In this document: piece by piece, positions 13,645 through 28,600 of the stretch
Numbering within the stretch: position 1 is the first letter of the stretch
How the letters are laid out: each line of letters opens with the position of its first letter
NCBI GenBank assembly: GCA_003640385.1
Contig: RCAB01000138.1
Location: 1 to 64,000, forward strand
Length of the DNA stretch: 64,000 nucleotides
From: Setaria digitata
Lineage: Eukaryota > Nematoda > Chromadorea > Rhabditida > Setariidae
Direction of reading: 5' to 3'
The notes under the pieces: generated by a model
The model's input: only the letters and a program-made list of their open reading frames with translations
The model's database searches: none
Told to the model about the DNA's origin: nothing
Position numbers and translations under genes: made by a program

Positions 13645-14330
13645 CAAGAGAAAAACAAATAGATTAAGTTTCTTTACTGAAACTTAAGCTTTTTTGGTAA
13701 TTTAAAGCTAATTTGCCACAAGCAATGAACTATAAACAAGTAACTTGACCTTTGTACATAATTCCTTATCATAGAAAATCCATTTTAATTCCAATATACT
13801 AATCTCGAGTGTTAACAAATATTTCAATCATGGTATCATGGTAATTTCACTATCAATATCTTTGATGTAAGATCCTTATTGTTCACATCACTGTTATTAA
13901 ATTTTACTACAACGTGGTAATGCAATATGCAGCAGTATGTTACCAATAACTTTACCATACTAATGTAGTAAATGGTCTTACTAATTTATCGTCCTGTAAT
14001 GCCATCCTATGTATTACGGATCTGTCGTCTTAACATCATAATAAATTATTGCGGTCATTTTATGATATAAAAGTAACGCTGAATAAGTCTGACAATATTT
14101 CATGCAATGTAAAAGACATCTTCTCAATAGCAATATCACATAGTTTTTAATAGTTTATAATCCAATAAAGAGATGTGAAATGAATAATCTCTCCGTAAAC
14201 TCACACAAATTTCAAAATATCAGCAATCGATCCTATGCATATTTGCTAATCTGTATTGAATTTATGTCTTTATGGGTTTTCCTAAAATCATTACAGTGAT
14301 TTGTTACATGCTTATTTGCATTTTCCAATC

Positions 14331-14510
14331 ATTACAACTCATCTATCGATTACAACGATTTCTCTAGCATTTATAATCGTAATAGTTCATCAAACGTATA
14401 CCACCATTTACAACGATTCACTTGAATGATTACAACGATTTTCTCAGCAAGTATGATGATAACAACTCATCAAACACATACAACTATTTAAAACGTCCTA
14501 TTTCACAAAA
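14331..14510. repeat. Diverged ~80-bp direct repeat
   Basis: The string GATTACAACGATT occurs at 14348 and again at 14428, and the following 70 bp are similar in both copies (TTCATCAAAC versus CTCATCAAAC). A shorter third copy may begin at 14331. It lies 0.7 kb upstream of the septin start. Confidence 0.6.
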
Positions 14511-17199
14511 TTACACCGATTCCTCCAACTATGTGATAAGAATCTCACTCTCCAAGGACGTTCCGCAATATACCACGCAGCAACCGTGAAGTACCGTTCT
14601 CTCATGGGGACTCATTAAATGAAATTAATTGGGTGATATCCTTAAAGTTTCAGTGCAATTTAGCTATAGACGACGAGAAAATCTATTAATGACTCTGTTA
14701 CTCTTTCTAATTTCTATCTAATGTACCAAATCTTTTCAGGTATTTTGAACTTTTTCGATATAATTTACTCTATCTAACAATCAATTACTTATTTTTTGCT
14801 CATTTAATTTAGTAGCTTTTAAAAAATGTACAATATTGTTTTTTTTTCTATTTTTTTGCAATTAATTACTCAACCAACCTCACCTCACTTATTACTACTG
14901 GCAAAAATTAAATGACTAGAAATTGTCTACTTTTTAATCACATTCCTATTAGCGTTAAATCGTTAATAATTTGTAACCTGGAAAAAGAGGGCTTCTATGG
15001 TCCTTTTCAATATGAATGCTCAGGTAGAGAAATGAAAAGAAAAAAAAAAAAAAAATTCTGTATTAACACAATGAATCACCATCCTCCATTTTTCATTCCA
15101 TTGTCGATACCGATCACAAATTGCACCTGTGAGGAAAGATTTCTTCTTAAAATTTTTAAAATCTTTTTTTTTATTTTAAATTTAAAAAGAATATCTCATC
15201 CTCGGAAATATTCCAAAATGTTATGTCATATCGTCCATTTCATCTTCTTAAACAAGGAGAAATACAAACAGTCAAATTGATAATCGATATCAGTATTTGA
15301 ATACCTTGAAGAATATCTTTCAGTACTTCGAAAATGACTGAAATCGGAAATATTTTGCCCAAAAGTGATAAAAGAAACAATTTCATGGCGATAATTTTTG
15401 CTGATTAAATGACTTGCGCAAAAATGATAATCAATCTTATATCACTTTATCATTTTAATATTTATATTTCATACTTTTGCTGCTTCACTTGATATTTTTT
15501 TTTTAAATTTTTTGAAATAAATTGAATCACAATCTTTTCTGTCTGCTGAAATTTGCCATTACTTATTTGAAGTAAAAACTTGATGTCACCGCAAACAAAT
15601 TCTACTTAAATTTTATTATATGTCTAACTTTAAGTAATTAACTCTAGTCACAGTTAAAGAAGCATAAAAGTGATTGGTTATTGGAATAAGAAATCTTCTT
15701 AAGGAAAAGAAAAAAAACTCCATTTACAAGTTGCAAGCAATTCTTTTCATTTCAAATTCCCACTACACTTGTTCATCACCTAAAAATTTTCTTTCTAAAA
15801 ATCCTGAAATGGTTTTTGCATAAGTAGCTCCTAAATAACGAAAGAAGCTAATTTTAATTGTCGAGTCGATTACCAAATACTTCATTCAGTTCTACCAGTT
15901 CACCTGAAAAAAATTTAAGAAATAAATTCCTTTGAATGTTTTTATCAAGTCTCTCTTTTCAAACTATGTATCTATCAACTAATTGCTCAATTAATAAGTA
16001 TCTAATTGCAGCATAATTTGACTAATTAGATTGACTTTTTTACAGTGTTATGATAGCAAATAAGAATGTATAGCAGCAAATGACACCTATCACTTCCTAC
16101 AAACACATTAACAGTTTTGTGCATTTTACCTAATTAATTATTTCATATATTATTACTTATCATTTATTAATGCCTAACAAAATTTTTATTCTTTCGAAAA
16201 TCGTTTTAACAGCGATAAAAACTATCCGGAATATTAATATTGTTGGCGTAGCACAAAGTGATGATAAAAACGGTTGGTTTTTTAAGTCGAACTTTTGCTT
16301 CATCCCTTAACTCTTTCTTTCCCTCAGGTGATAAGCTAAATATGCTTAGTTAAACCATCAATCTTAAAAGTTTCACTTCTGCTCTTTTACAGACCGATTG
16401 AATTCCCGATGGACTGAAATTTATACCACTAAACTCTTGCTTCTTTTTTTTCCCAATTTGATTATTGATTTCATGTTATTGAATTATTGAATTTGTGTCT
16501 ATCAGGATATGATATTTCGCTCCGATCTTCCCCACTCTGGTTCAAATAATCCTTTGGGATTTTTCCTTTTTTTTTTTTAAAAAAAAAAAAAGAATTCTCC
16601 TTTCTCGCAAAGATGTACAAGAAAAAAAAAAAAGGAAACAAAATCACGACATATTAAATTTTAAGAAATTTATTTCCAGACCTATTGTCAATTAAGAAGC
16701 AAGTTCATATTTAAACGAAAATCAAATTGTCATTGGCTTCTTCTGAGCTAGCACCGATGCTGAAAATCAGTAAATCAAATTTCGCACTAATTTAATTTCA
16801 GGTGCATATGTTCTTCTAAAAATGTATTTGTTAGCTTTTTTTGTTATTATTGTAGAAATTGATTGTTGCAACCGATAGCACATTTATCGCAGTCTTGGAA
16901 CATATAGTGTTGTAGTGAGAATATTAGTATATGTATGGATGGATGGAGCAAAATTGATAGTTTATTATCAAATTAGTAAATAATATAGAATTGATTAGTT
17001 TTTGTATTGATATTTGATCATTCAAAAGCTGTTATTAAGTCCTTTCAACTGATTTAATTAATTTCGAAAATTTCACACAAAAGCAAGAGTAGCTTCTATT
17101 ATTTTTATTACTTTTTAATTTTTGATCATCAGCTCGGGACTCATTTTAGCTGTAACCGTGCACATAATAATTGGTACTTACTACTACTAATAGCAACAG

Positions 17200-17430
17200 T
17201 CAGTAGCTGTTAATAATTAATAAACCGTAACTGATTAACATAGTTAGTGATAATAATTGTAATTATTATCGTTATTGATAAGTGATAAAAACAATAACTA
17301 ATATCGAACAATGATAATAATAAATAAAAAAAACAATAAATTATAAATAATAAGTAAAAAATTAAAAAATAAATAGTAAGTTAAAAAATAACAAATATTA
17401 TATAGTAAATAATAATGAGTAGCGAATAAT
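17200..17430. repeat. AAT/TAA-rich low-complexity stretch
   Basis: Degenerate TAATAA/AATAAT repeats run across about 230 bp of intergenic sequence. No coding or RNA signal was seen in it. Confidence 0.7.
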
Positions 17431-19173
17431 TAATAATAATGATAACATTAATATGCAGTATAAATTTTACCCCGTCCGAAGCGTTAAAGAAAAATCTGCG
17501 CAAATATATCAATAAGGAAGGAAGATTTTATGTCAATCATGATTTATTAACTATTTCGTTCGATTCTATGTCAGCTCTCATTGATAACCAGAACATATAT
17601 ATATATATCGTAATATTTCCGATTTTCAGTGCAAATAAAATTTTCTATCTTTTTTTTTTTTTTTTTTACAATAATTCTCGTAATATAGATCTGAAGCGAT
17701 AAATGAAAATCAAACCAGTGAGTTAAAATGGAAACTTATTTAAGCATGATAAATGAGTAACTTAGGCTTATCATCACTACTACTGCTAATCATGTGAGTA
17801 AAAATAACACTAACGACAATGATTAATAGTTATAAAATGATTACAAAATAATTAACTGGAAACTTAACTTTCATTGAAGTTTTGATGAAGAAAGAAAGAA
17901 CATTCTCAGACTTATAATGAATTCGACAGATCCACGAAATCACTTTATATGTTTGTATTTGTATTTTTGTGTGTTTTTTTTTAATTTTCATTAATTATTA
18001 TTTTTAATTAATGTATGTAAAATTACAACAATAATATTATGAATTGTTTTAGACACTATATTAGTATTGTTTCATATAAATATTCGCTAACTTCATGTAT
18101 AATGCATAGATTATAATTTCAAATTTAACGTCAATTCTTAAGTAGTGGTGTGCAAAAGAAAGGAGAAAAAAAATCATTATTCAACTATAAAAGAAAACAG
18201 TATGATGTAGTAGGGAATTCAATTAAAAGGATAACATTTTATTGAAAAACCATGTATCAACATTTCTTTGCTAATTATGAACAGTTTATGATGTAGGCAA
18301 AATTTCAACCGGAAAAAAATAAAAGAAATAGATAATGGATAATTTTTATAACAACACAGATTTGATAAAAAAGAAAAAAAAAAACAAAAAACAAAAATGA
18401 AAATACCTGATGTAATTCGGAAAACGAGGAATGAACAGATGCATTGTGAATTATAAGAATTAGTGATTATTCATTGAGAAATATTTTCGCATGCTGATTA
18501 AGATATATTAAATTCATTATATACATATCAATAACAAATAAATTGATAATTTCAATCATTAAAGTCATTTGATCAATCGTTTCTCCACTCTCTGTTGATT
18601 GTTAATGGTACTAATTGTAATTGGATGCAAACGATGAATATGAATACTCCATCCAAATTGTTTCTCTTTTCCTACCAAAAATGTGATATTTTATTTTCTT
18701 CTTCATTTAGTTTTCTAATCTTTCGTTCCTCAAATATTCCCATAAAAAATTTGAAATTTCCTACATTCCACATTCACTTAGTAGCAGTAATATTTACATA
18801 AATCAGATAACAGTGCAGTAACACATAACAAGAATAATGATAATAACTTAGAACGTAAATAAATGAACACTGTAATTCATTAGTAGACAGAAGGAAGAAA
18901 CTTGATGAAAGTAGTGTATATCTCGTGATAATAATAATAATGAACAAATAGATGTCTCCGGCAATTTTACGAAATTTTTTTTCCATTTCAAATTCTAGAC
19001 TTAAGAATAATTTAGACTGCAACTTATAATAGTTATTTATGTAGCTCTAGCATCTTGACTGATTTGAACAGGCTTTTAGTTATTTTTAATGCCCGAAAAT
19101 CAACTGATGCTTATTCCCTTCAAAATATCCTTTTATTTGGACATAAGTTTTGAAATATTCCACGTTTTAGACT

Positions 19174-19279
19174 ATTTTACATGATAGGACTACCGTCCTA
19201 TCATGTAAAATTTTTAATCTCCATAGCAGAACATTATCAGAACTTAACTATCTGATAATGAAGTTAATTTAAATTAACT
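19174..19279. repeat. Cluster of three palindromes 3' of the rgs-7-like gene
   Basis: The first is a perfect 17-bp inverted repeat with a 4-base loop (arms 19174-19190 and 19195-19211; ATTTTACATGATAGGAC and its complement). The second has 9-bp arms CATTATCAG at 19232-19240 and CTGATAATG at 19252-19260. The third is the perfect 18-bp palindrome at 19262-19279, AGTTAATTTAAATTAACT. They start about 160 bp 3' of the RGS stop codon, so they could fold in its 3' UTR or act in 3'-end formation. Confidence 0.85.
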
Positions 19280-19436
19280 ATGTTGATTTTTAGCAAATCA
19301 TCGAGAATATACAAGAAAAGGTGAAATATAATGCGGTAAAAAAAAAGATAAGCAGTTGCTTATATGAATCTTAACAAAATAAAATTATTAATTGGTAAAA
19401 AAATATTATCACTGTTCATTTTCGTTCTATGGCAAA

Positions 19437-19586
19437 CTAACTTCCAGAATTTTTCGGACTACTTACACTGTGGGTAGAGTCGGCCACTTTCTGTGTTTCG
19501 AGCGCTGCCAATCTAAATAACATCACAATAGAAATTGCACAGAATTAAACAGGAACATTTCATTAGTGTTTAGAAATTGGAAAGAG

Positions 19587-19624
<38 letters not shown>

Positions 19625-22600
19625 TTCATAAAAATTCAAGATCCCAAATTCCTAATAATATAAATACAGTAAATTTCTCTTAAAAAAGTTTTTACATAGC
19701 AAGATTCATATACCACTAATTATAATGTTATATTACCTTGACTGACGTTCGTGCTCATTCTCTTTCTGACTTTTATTGGTACTTAAACCAGTGCTTGTTG
19801 ATCCGTTACTCAATATGTCCAAGAACAGTTTTGATTTCAAAAATCGCCTATAACTATCTTTTGCCATTAGCTGCTCAATTCTAGTCTGAGCCAACGAAAA
19901 CATATTTGGCTTCGCACCGTTCTCCAGAGCTGCTTTTGTAGCTGCACGTGTATCACTATCTAGATTGACCTAGAAAGAAACTTTTTATTCATATCAGATA
20001 TAAAGTAATTTATAAAATACTAATCCCTATCAGCAATCTTATTCGTCCCTAAGTTCATTTCATTAAGGAATTATGTGACGGATATCATCATTGTACATCT
20101 TCCGCCACTATTGGATTGTTGGAGTTGCACAAAATCCATTGAGAGAATTCTAATCCTTATTAGTTTTGAGATTTAGAATTGTCATATACTCAAATAATCT
20201 AATTCGAATAATAATGAGTAGCAAAAGTGTTAACAAATTCTCCTTGATAACAGTTGAATTAGCGATAACAGAAACCTCTTTTGGCGATTGTTCAGCAATA
20301 TATTTAGTGTAAATAGAATGTGCTTTTTGAATAGTAGATTTTTTTCCTTCTTTCATCTTTCGAAATTCTTCACATTCAATCCAGAAATCAACATTTTCAT
20401 CGCTGAACTCTCCTTTCAAAAATGTTCGAAACAACAAGCAACCATCTACAGAAAATTCATTTTATATATTATGCAAATACTAAATATATATCTGCAATTT
20501 ACTTTTTAGGTAAACTTCATATGTTCAAACTTTATCCTATGTAGGTGATGGTCTATAAGTGACATTAAACTATAAATCTAAATCATTATAAATACTCAAG
20601 TTTTATTGTACAAAGTGTAAAAGAAAAAATGAAAACAGCTCAGTATAAAGACTGAAATGTGAGACTATCGTCATCCACAAATTTCGTTTATCCCTACGCA
20701 TCAATCCAAAATAATTTCGGCAGCTGTAAAAGTGTAAAATTCATTAAAATAAAAACAGACACACATTTATGATTCAGCAAACGTTCAAATGATTCCTGCC
20801 ACTGCATGACTTCCTCCTTGGACGGATAAAGCGTTGAAGTACTATAAGAATCTATTTTGTTTCTGATAAAATCCAATGTCTTAGCAAACCTGCTGCTGAA
20901 ACATTTGAGTTTTAATTAGCACTGTAAAAATTATATGTGATCTAAATAAAATTGTCTTGCTTATCACAGGAACTTTGTTGATGTCACATGAGAGAGGATC
21001 GTATTGTCTGGAAACAATGTTTCAAGCTAGATTCTGTTCGACATTGAAATTATATTGAACATGAGACTACAGAAATTTATGAAACATCACAAATAAACTT
21101 ACAACCTCCTCTTCGGTTCGACATTATCATATACCTGAAGTCTCTGATTTATTCTATCCAGACTTCCTTTAGGACTAAATGTAAATGATGCAGTCCGCCT
21201 TACGGAATTCATACTATCCTGCAATGAAACATATATGGTTGAAAATGAAAGATATTAGTCGATAAAAGAAGTTTTCTATCATTATTATTAGAAAATAAAA
21301 CTTGAAAATAAAATAAACTTTGAGAAATTCTACACAAGAGAGCAAATTATATGGTGAAATTTAAGCATTTTTTTTTTTCGCTCTAAATATATAAAGTAAT
21401 TAGTTTTTAGAATATGCATTATATCTTCGTGAAATACTATGCTTTATTGGAAAAGATCTTAGTTGAAGAGTAACAATAAAACTACAATGTAACCTATTAT
21501 CAGTAGTTTTAGTCTTGCATAACATTGATGATAATATCTGTTCGTTATAAATGAAAAAAAGTTACTCATCTTTAACTGATCTTAAAAGAACTCTAATTAA
21601 TAGAAATTTTGAAATGAATGCTTATATGATGTTGTTTGCGGAGGTTGCAAAACCCATCTTATGGATGACAATCATATAGTCCTCCGGAAAAGACGAATTA
21701 TAAAAATAGCATAAAATTATTTATACCTCAAAATTCTTCTCTGTTTCATTTGCGCATAAGTATCGAGTATTTACAGAAATGTCGATGGATGGCTTCGTAT
21801 CTGTGGTATTCGATCCATCTGATGTTAGATCACCTATAATGAATTATAAGGTTAACCGTTAAATCAAAAATCAGTCTTTATAGATCAATTGATGGATTAA
21901 GATTATCGGGATTCTCTAGACAATTATTCAGTTGTCACTAATTTTGCTTCGGTTTTTTAGTTAAAGACAAATCAACATGCAATGCCCACCTCTTAACACA
22001 TTTGAAGAGCTCCAAGGAATATTTTTCTACCATACTAACTGAAGCTACAGCCACGTCACGACTAAATCTAGTGATTAAAATTTCTAAGACTTACCTTTTC
22101 AAAATCACAAAAAAAAAATAAAAAATTTGCAAAAACCAACCAGTAGTAGTGATGAATGGTATGGCAATTAGTTTCCGATCCAAATTTCCACTAACTGTTG
22201 TACTGGATGTAATACTGGAACTACCAGTTGTATAATCCAAATCATTATGTCGAATATTAATTGGCACTTTGCATGTTGCAAGCGCTGCTGTTGTAGTTTC
22301 AGTAGCAGTATGTAAACTGGAACCAGCATTTGCATTATGCCTTGAACATTCGGCACCACATGGATCAAGACCATAAGTCCAGCTTGATTTACCATATTGA
22401 TATCTGATTGGTAATAATGATGCAGCATGACCACTTGAAGATGGTGATAATGATGCTGTTTGATTGTGACGATGATGATGACATGTTTCCGGATTGTGAC
22501 TATTCCAGTCCGAGTTACGCATTATCTGAAAATGTGCAACAGTAAATAACCGAAATCGTCGAAAACAATAAAAAGGAAATGGAGAAGAAAAAAGATGACA

Positions 22601-25600
22601 AAATGATATAAAATAAAATATTTCTTCACTATAAAAAAAAACTACCAAATTTCCCGAAATCTACAAGCCTGTAATGCTGCGATATTGGAAAACAAAAAAT
22701 AAAATCACTTTTAGCAAAAAATTCGCGTTATAAAAAATTCGTGCAAGAAATAACGGAAAAAATTAGAAATCTTCTAAAGTTTTTTTTTTTTTTTTTTTTT
22801 TTTTACAGCAAAAAACAAAACAAAAAATGGAAAGATGAAAATTGAAACCGATCCTTAAAAATTTATTTCAGGGCTTAAAATTTATACTGTTCATTCGATG
22901 GGAAAATACGATTATTTAAAATAAAAGAAGCGAAAAGCTATCTAAAATCCGTCCACTCAGCGTATAAAAGCAGCGAATGTTCTAACTTAACGATAGATTC
23001 TATTCTTATAGATATTCTAATGTATTATACATAGAAAACGCCCTTTTTTTTTTTTTTTTTCTTCTCTTAATGCTTCAACTTTATTCATTCTTTTATAAAA
23101 AATTGTAATTTCCGGAAATTCTTTCGTCAAGAAAACTATTACACCAAATAATTAGTAATCAAAGAATTACTATTCCTAATATGTTGCATAATTTCTTGCT
23201 ATGAAAGAAAATGGGAATATTTCCTCTTCTAGACTTTTTCATTTTTATGGCTAAATTTTCTTCTTCTTCACTTCTACAGGCATTATCTCACACAAAGTGT
23301 CACAAGAATTATCTATTCCAATGATAACTGTGTTCTATTTATTTTGCTAAATGGTTTGGGAAAAAAATGTGCTGAGAAAATTTTGCTTTTTTTTTTTTAC
23401 ATGAAATTTAAAGGAGCTAACTACTTCAGCAATAGTGCATGGAATTTTGTGGACCAAAAAATAAGCTTGCTAAAATCCTTTGGAAATTTTTGAGAAAATT
23501 CTAAACCTCCCTTGCAAAAAGAAAAAAATTTAAAAGGATCTGTGATCCAAAAAAAGAAATTATTTTGAGCTAAATCCAAAGAAAAGCGCTCTCAGGCGTT
23601 CATTTCATTGTTACTTTGAACTAAGAAAACAAGGATATTTCTTTCGCTATTGATGGAAAATTTGGAAAATAAAAAAGTGAATAAGTAACAAAACAAAAAA
23701 AAAAGAAACAGTAAATTAAAAATTAGCTGCGTTAATTACAATGATACCTAAAATAGTCCCATTAATTCTTGGCATCTAATCTGAGCTAGTTATTAGTATT
23801 GCTAAATTTTCCATTCAATTAATGATTCATGCAAATAATTAAATCTAATCTGATTATTGAAAAATTAAAAATCTTGATGACTTTCTACAGCGCGAATTTC
23901 TCTATTTTTTCATTTTACAATCATTTACCATCAAGAAATGATAAATTATGCAACCTTTTTAGCGCTTTATATTGCAAACCTAGGATGACTTCACATATTT
24001 AGAAAGAAAATAAATTTCTAATTTTGCACTGAATTTCTTGGTTATAACATGCCGATTTTAATAAAAGTTCTTAAATTTCCTTGATCCCGAATATCACACA
24101 ACAAAAATAAATTGTATACCACAATGATGATTTAGGATTCAGGACAAGCTTTTCATAAATAAAATGAATTACCCAGAATGTGTACTGTAAAAAAAAACAA
24201 AAAAAAAATGTGTGCTTAAAGGACAAATACGATGATAAATTTTTAAAAACAATGAACTGAAGTTATGAGAATTATTATTTGTCCAAAACACCCCTTCACA
24301 TATTATCAACGCAGTTCTGAAATATCACAGTTTCTAATCCTTGTCCTTTAAATAAGGCTTAAATTAATAAATGCAGGGATGATATTTTGAATAAAATACC
24401 AAATTTTTCTTTACGATATTTTTAGAAAAAACAAGTAAACAAACGATGAAAGAGTCGAGAAATGAGAAATAATTAATTAAAGAACAACCATGAAAGAATT
24501 CATTAAAATGATGTGATATTTTAAAACTCTAAATAATTTATGCCTTTCCAGATTTATTTAATGAAGAGATTATAGGTAAAAGATAACCGAAAAAAAAAAA
24601 AGAATGTATAAAATAATAAATAATTAATTCTCTTAAACATATAAATTAATAGAAGAAGGAGCTTTTTTTTTTCCACTGATTCAATAACTTGGTATAGCAC
24701 TTGTGTTTTTTATATTCATTATTTTCTCTTCTTTTAAGAATAAGAATTCAAATTTGCTTTTTCTTTTTTTCTTCTAAAGAAACAAGAAAAGTTTGTACAT
24801 TTTTTCCTCAAAAAAAAAAAACTTTGAAATATTGAGGAAATTCCTCTTTCCTAAAAATTCTCTTTTTTTCTTTTCGTGATTTAATATCAAAATCTAAATT
24901 ATTCCTATACAAAATTTAATAATATAATAATTAATTATTATTATTATTAACAACAATAATATAATAAATAATAGCTAATGAATAAATTAATAGCAAAGAG
25001 TAATTAATAATAATATCAATATTATAAGCCATCAAAAAAAAAAAGAAACGAAAATATTCTTTCATTTGAAAATAAAATGAGAAAAGAAAAATAAAAGCAA
25101 CAAAAGCTTAAAAAGACATGTGAATAAAGTGACAGAAGCTTTAAAAGAAAAGCCATGAAGTGGCCTACTAAATAAGATACTCCCTAAGGTACCACCACTT
25201 CAGCAAAGAACCACCGTATGCATACATACAGAGTCGGGAAATACCGGTAAAAGATAGAATGAATGCATAACACATCAGTTAATCTAATTTGTAAAGCTTC
25301 ACTTCAGTGTACGATTGTTTGGTTACAACTATGAAAAAAAAAGATGATACTGATATGGAGTGTAGAATGATCCCCAGTTTATACTTGCTTCTTTTTATTT
25401 CTTTCTTTTTCTAAGAATGCAAAAAATAAATAAAAAACTGCAAAAGAATTAGTAAGCATTAAGTAGATTCTCTTGATGATGATAAGCAATTTCAGGAATA
25501 TGATAATGAAGTTAGGTGAAACACTAGATTAGACAATTGGAAGAAAGTATTTTATTACAATTAAATTTTCTATTAAAGAAAAGAAAGAGAAGAACAAATC

Positions 25601-28600
25601 AGATGTTTTTTTTTTCTAAAATTTTAAATAAAATTCTTATTTCAAAATCTTCACTTTAAAAACATACTTTGAAGGATGATTACTAATTATCATATTTTAA
25701 TTATACTACGATATATATTATGATGAACTGCGAGTGCACATTTGACAAAATTACTCTGCAAATTTAAAACCGTATTCAGTGAATAGTTAAGAAATTGATG
25801 CTTATTGTGCTGCAAACGGTAAATATTACAATTAGATTTTATTTACTTTTTTTTTGGGCTAAATTATTTATTTTATTTAACAAAGATCGTATAGTAAGTA
25901 ATAGGTATGAACTAAAAATGTACGAAAAGGAAAAAAAAAAAAACTCCCTATGGAATTTTAGTTCAATTGAATGGTGCTAAGAATTGTTCTGTGAAATGAT
26001 TAGGAAGAAATTGCTCCCAAATGACCAGGCAAATATTTTACTTAAAATAAACTTTAAAACCAAACGATTCCACCTAAGAAATACGATTAGCTTCATTGTT
26101 TTTTTTTTTTTTTATCAATGATTAAACAGAAACAAAAAAAAAAAAAAAAAAAAGAAGGAGGTAACAGGGTAGCGTAATCTGTTCAAATCATATATACTCA
26201 AGGTGACTTTCTTTTCATCAAATTTCATGAAAGCCAAGAAAGTTGTTCCTATTTTGCAACATTCAAAAACTGATAAATTTTACCACGGAATTACTGAGTG
26301 TTCAAATGTTGAGGATGCTTAATGTTATTCTTTTTTTTTTTTTTTTCTTGAAAATTATTGAAAAAGAAAAAAAATGAAAAATGACGTTTTTCTTTCTTGG
26401 AAAGATAACAGCTGGAATGTGTGTTTCACTGCTAATGACATTTCCGATATGTAAAGAATTACTTTCTTTTATATCGTCCGCAGAATTAGTGATTTTTTTT
26501 TTTAATAAAATTGGTTCCTACAGGCCAAGGAATTTTTTTATGGAATCACTGCTTATTATTTTTGCAAATTTTATTGATGGCAAAAAAAAAGAAAAAGAAA
26601 AAACTCTTAAAAATCTTCACTTTATTTAAGCAATCTCGCAGAAAAATTGTCATGTAAATGTGCTTATCTAATAAAATGAAAAAAGAAAAGGAAAAAAAAA
26701 AAGAGAAAAAAATTATGATCAGACAAAGCTTGCTTTGATGCAGTTTCGCCAGAATCAAGGCCCTATCTTTAGTTTAAAAATTCTGTAATTAATCACATTT
26801 TCTTCCTTTTTCAAGTTAAAAAAAAAAAAAAAAAATCCAAAAAACAAAAATTCCCTGAGAGAATTATTACAGCTGTTTGGATAAAATCATTACAATTATT
26901 CTTGATTTCCAATTTCAACAAAAATTTTGCATTGTTATTTTCTAAAACTAAAGGGAAAAAATTATATTATCTTTCAAACAATCGAAAGCAAATCTCATTA
27001 ATCAGAAGTTTTCTGGAATATTACTACTTCAGTGCACTAGTTTTCAGCAATACTCGATCATTCAGGCGAAATTAGTGAATCATCAACGATCAGCATTATA
27101 AAGTGATCAATCATCCAAGAGCTAGACGAAGAACAAAAAATTACCAAACTTAATGAAAAAAAAAAAAAAAAAAAAGAAATCACAGAAATTTCAGTTTGCT
27201 CCATTTTTTCACTTCCTCTTTTACCTATTTATAGTAAAATAAATGCAATATTGGATGGAGCTTCAGATATGAGGAAAAGAAGACAGCGCAGAATAGAAAA
27301 TCATACAGCACGTGATCCACGACGATTGTTTATATCGAAAATTGACCCTTCCGATAATAACATCATATCAAGCTGTGATCAGATCGATAACACTCCTTTC
27401 CACTATATAACTCTTGTTAAGGAATTTTATTCGATTTGTTAAAACCAGTCTGTTAAGACAGACGATGATAAGATGATAATATGTCGGTGATGTCACTTAA
27501 AATTTGCATGTTAACTTTCCTGTTACCACAATCACTCCAATAAGAAATTTGATTCTAATCACATCACACATTAGCAGAACGAAAGAAATTGATTGCATTA
27601 ATGAATTGGTTGATTAATTAAATTTAATGTTTCATGATAAGTATTACTATTCTAAACGCTGCACAGTCTAAGATACTTTTCAATCATTACATCTAGAGAA
27701 GTTTTACAAACTAGATTTAGTTCTCTTTCACTTTCACACTCATAAATATGTCAGTGATAACGGTAACCAAATAATTTCTATCTCTGATCACCATAAAATG
27801 TGTTTCAAAATTTTTTTCCACAACTGTGCAAACAGCTCTGAGTAATTTGCGTTTATTTTATCAGTAACTGAGACTCACATAAAGCTTCATGACTTCCTGC
27901 AGTTCTCTGTGACTTTCATTTTCATGATATCAGATGTTCAATAAACACTCTCAATTTCATTTTCAATTCATACTCAAGAAGATTAAAATTCCCTTCAATT
28001 TAGATTGCAATGAATTCTGAGAAAATAATGTTTTGAGAAGAAATATTCTGAGAAATTTGAAACTTTCTGCTAAAATTATCATCTTAATTTCGCGACTGCA
28101 ATGAGTTTTCTTTCTTCCTCATTCAGGAAAGAAAAATAACACAAAATAAAGCTTACTTTTCGTGGTGAATGTGATGCAACTGAACTGCCACTACTTATGC
28201 CAATATCGTCGTAATACTTCTTAACGTTTATCTGCAAATTATTATTATATAATTATCCTATATAACGTCCTTAATAATAGCACATTTTAACCAGAAAAAA
28301 AATGCAGATTTTAAAACTCTTATCAGTTAGTGATAATTTTCTCACTATATATTGCTGCTATTTGTATCGTTGTGTAATTATTTTGAAACCACAGAAAATA
28401 ACACAATCTCCTCTATAAATAATTACGAATAACAGGCACAAGAGGAATTAAACTCTGCCGAATAGAGCACTCAATTGATTTACTTTAATGGCAACAATAA
28501 ACATCACGCACTAGCAAGTTATTTCCGGAATGAAAGATATGTGGTTATCCGGTTAATTGGAACAAAATACAACTTTGCATGATCAGTAATACATGCGGAA

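Larger units (their letters stand above)
13645..19436. other. Intergenic between septin and rgs-7-like gene
   Basis: About 5.8 kb between the septin start and the RGS stop codon. It contains a diverged 80-bp repeat, a relatively GC-rich patch at about 14545-14610 that could belong to the septin promoter, an AAT-rich stretch at 17200-17430 and the palindrome cluster at 19174-19279. The longest open frame (14912-15280, plus strand, 122 codons) is interrupted by poly-Lys from an A-run and has no recognisable domain; I do not call it. Confidence 0.6.

Noticed and set aside
14912..15280. 122-codon plus-strand open frame, one of the longest in the window outside the genes
   Set aside because: It runs through an A-homopolymer giving poly-Lys, has no domain, no signal and no splice partners; length is compatible with chance in AT-rich DNA.
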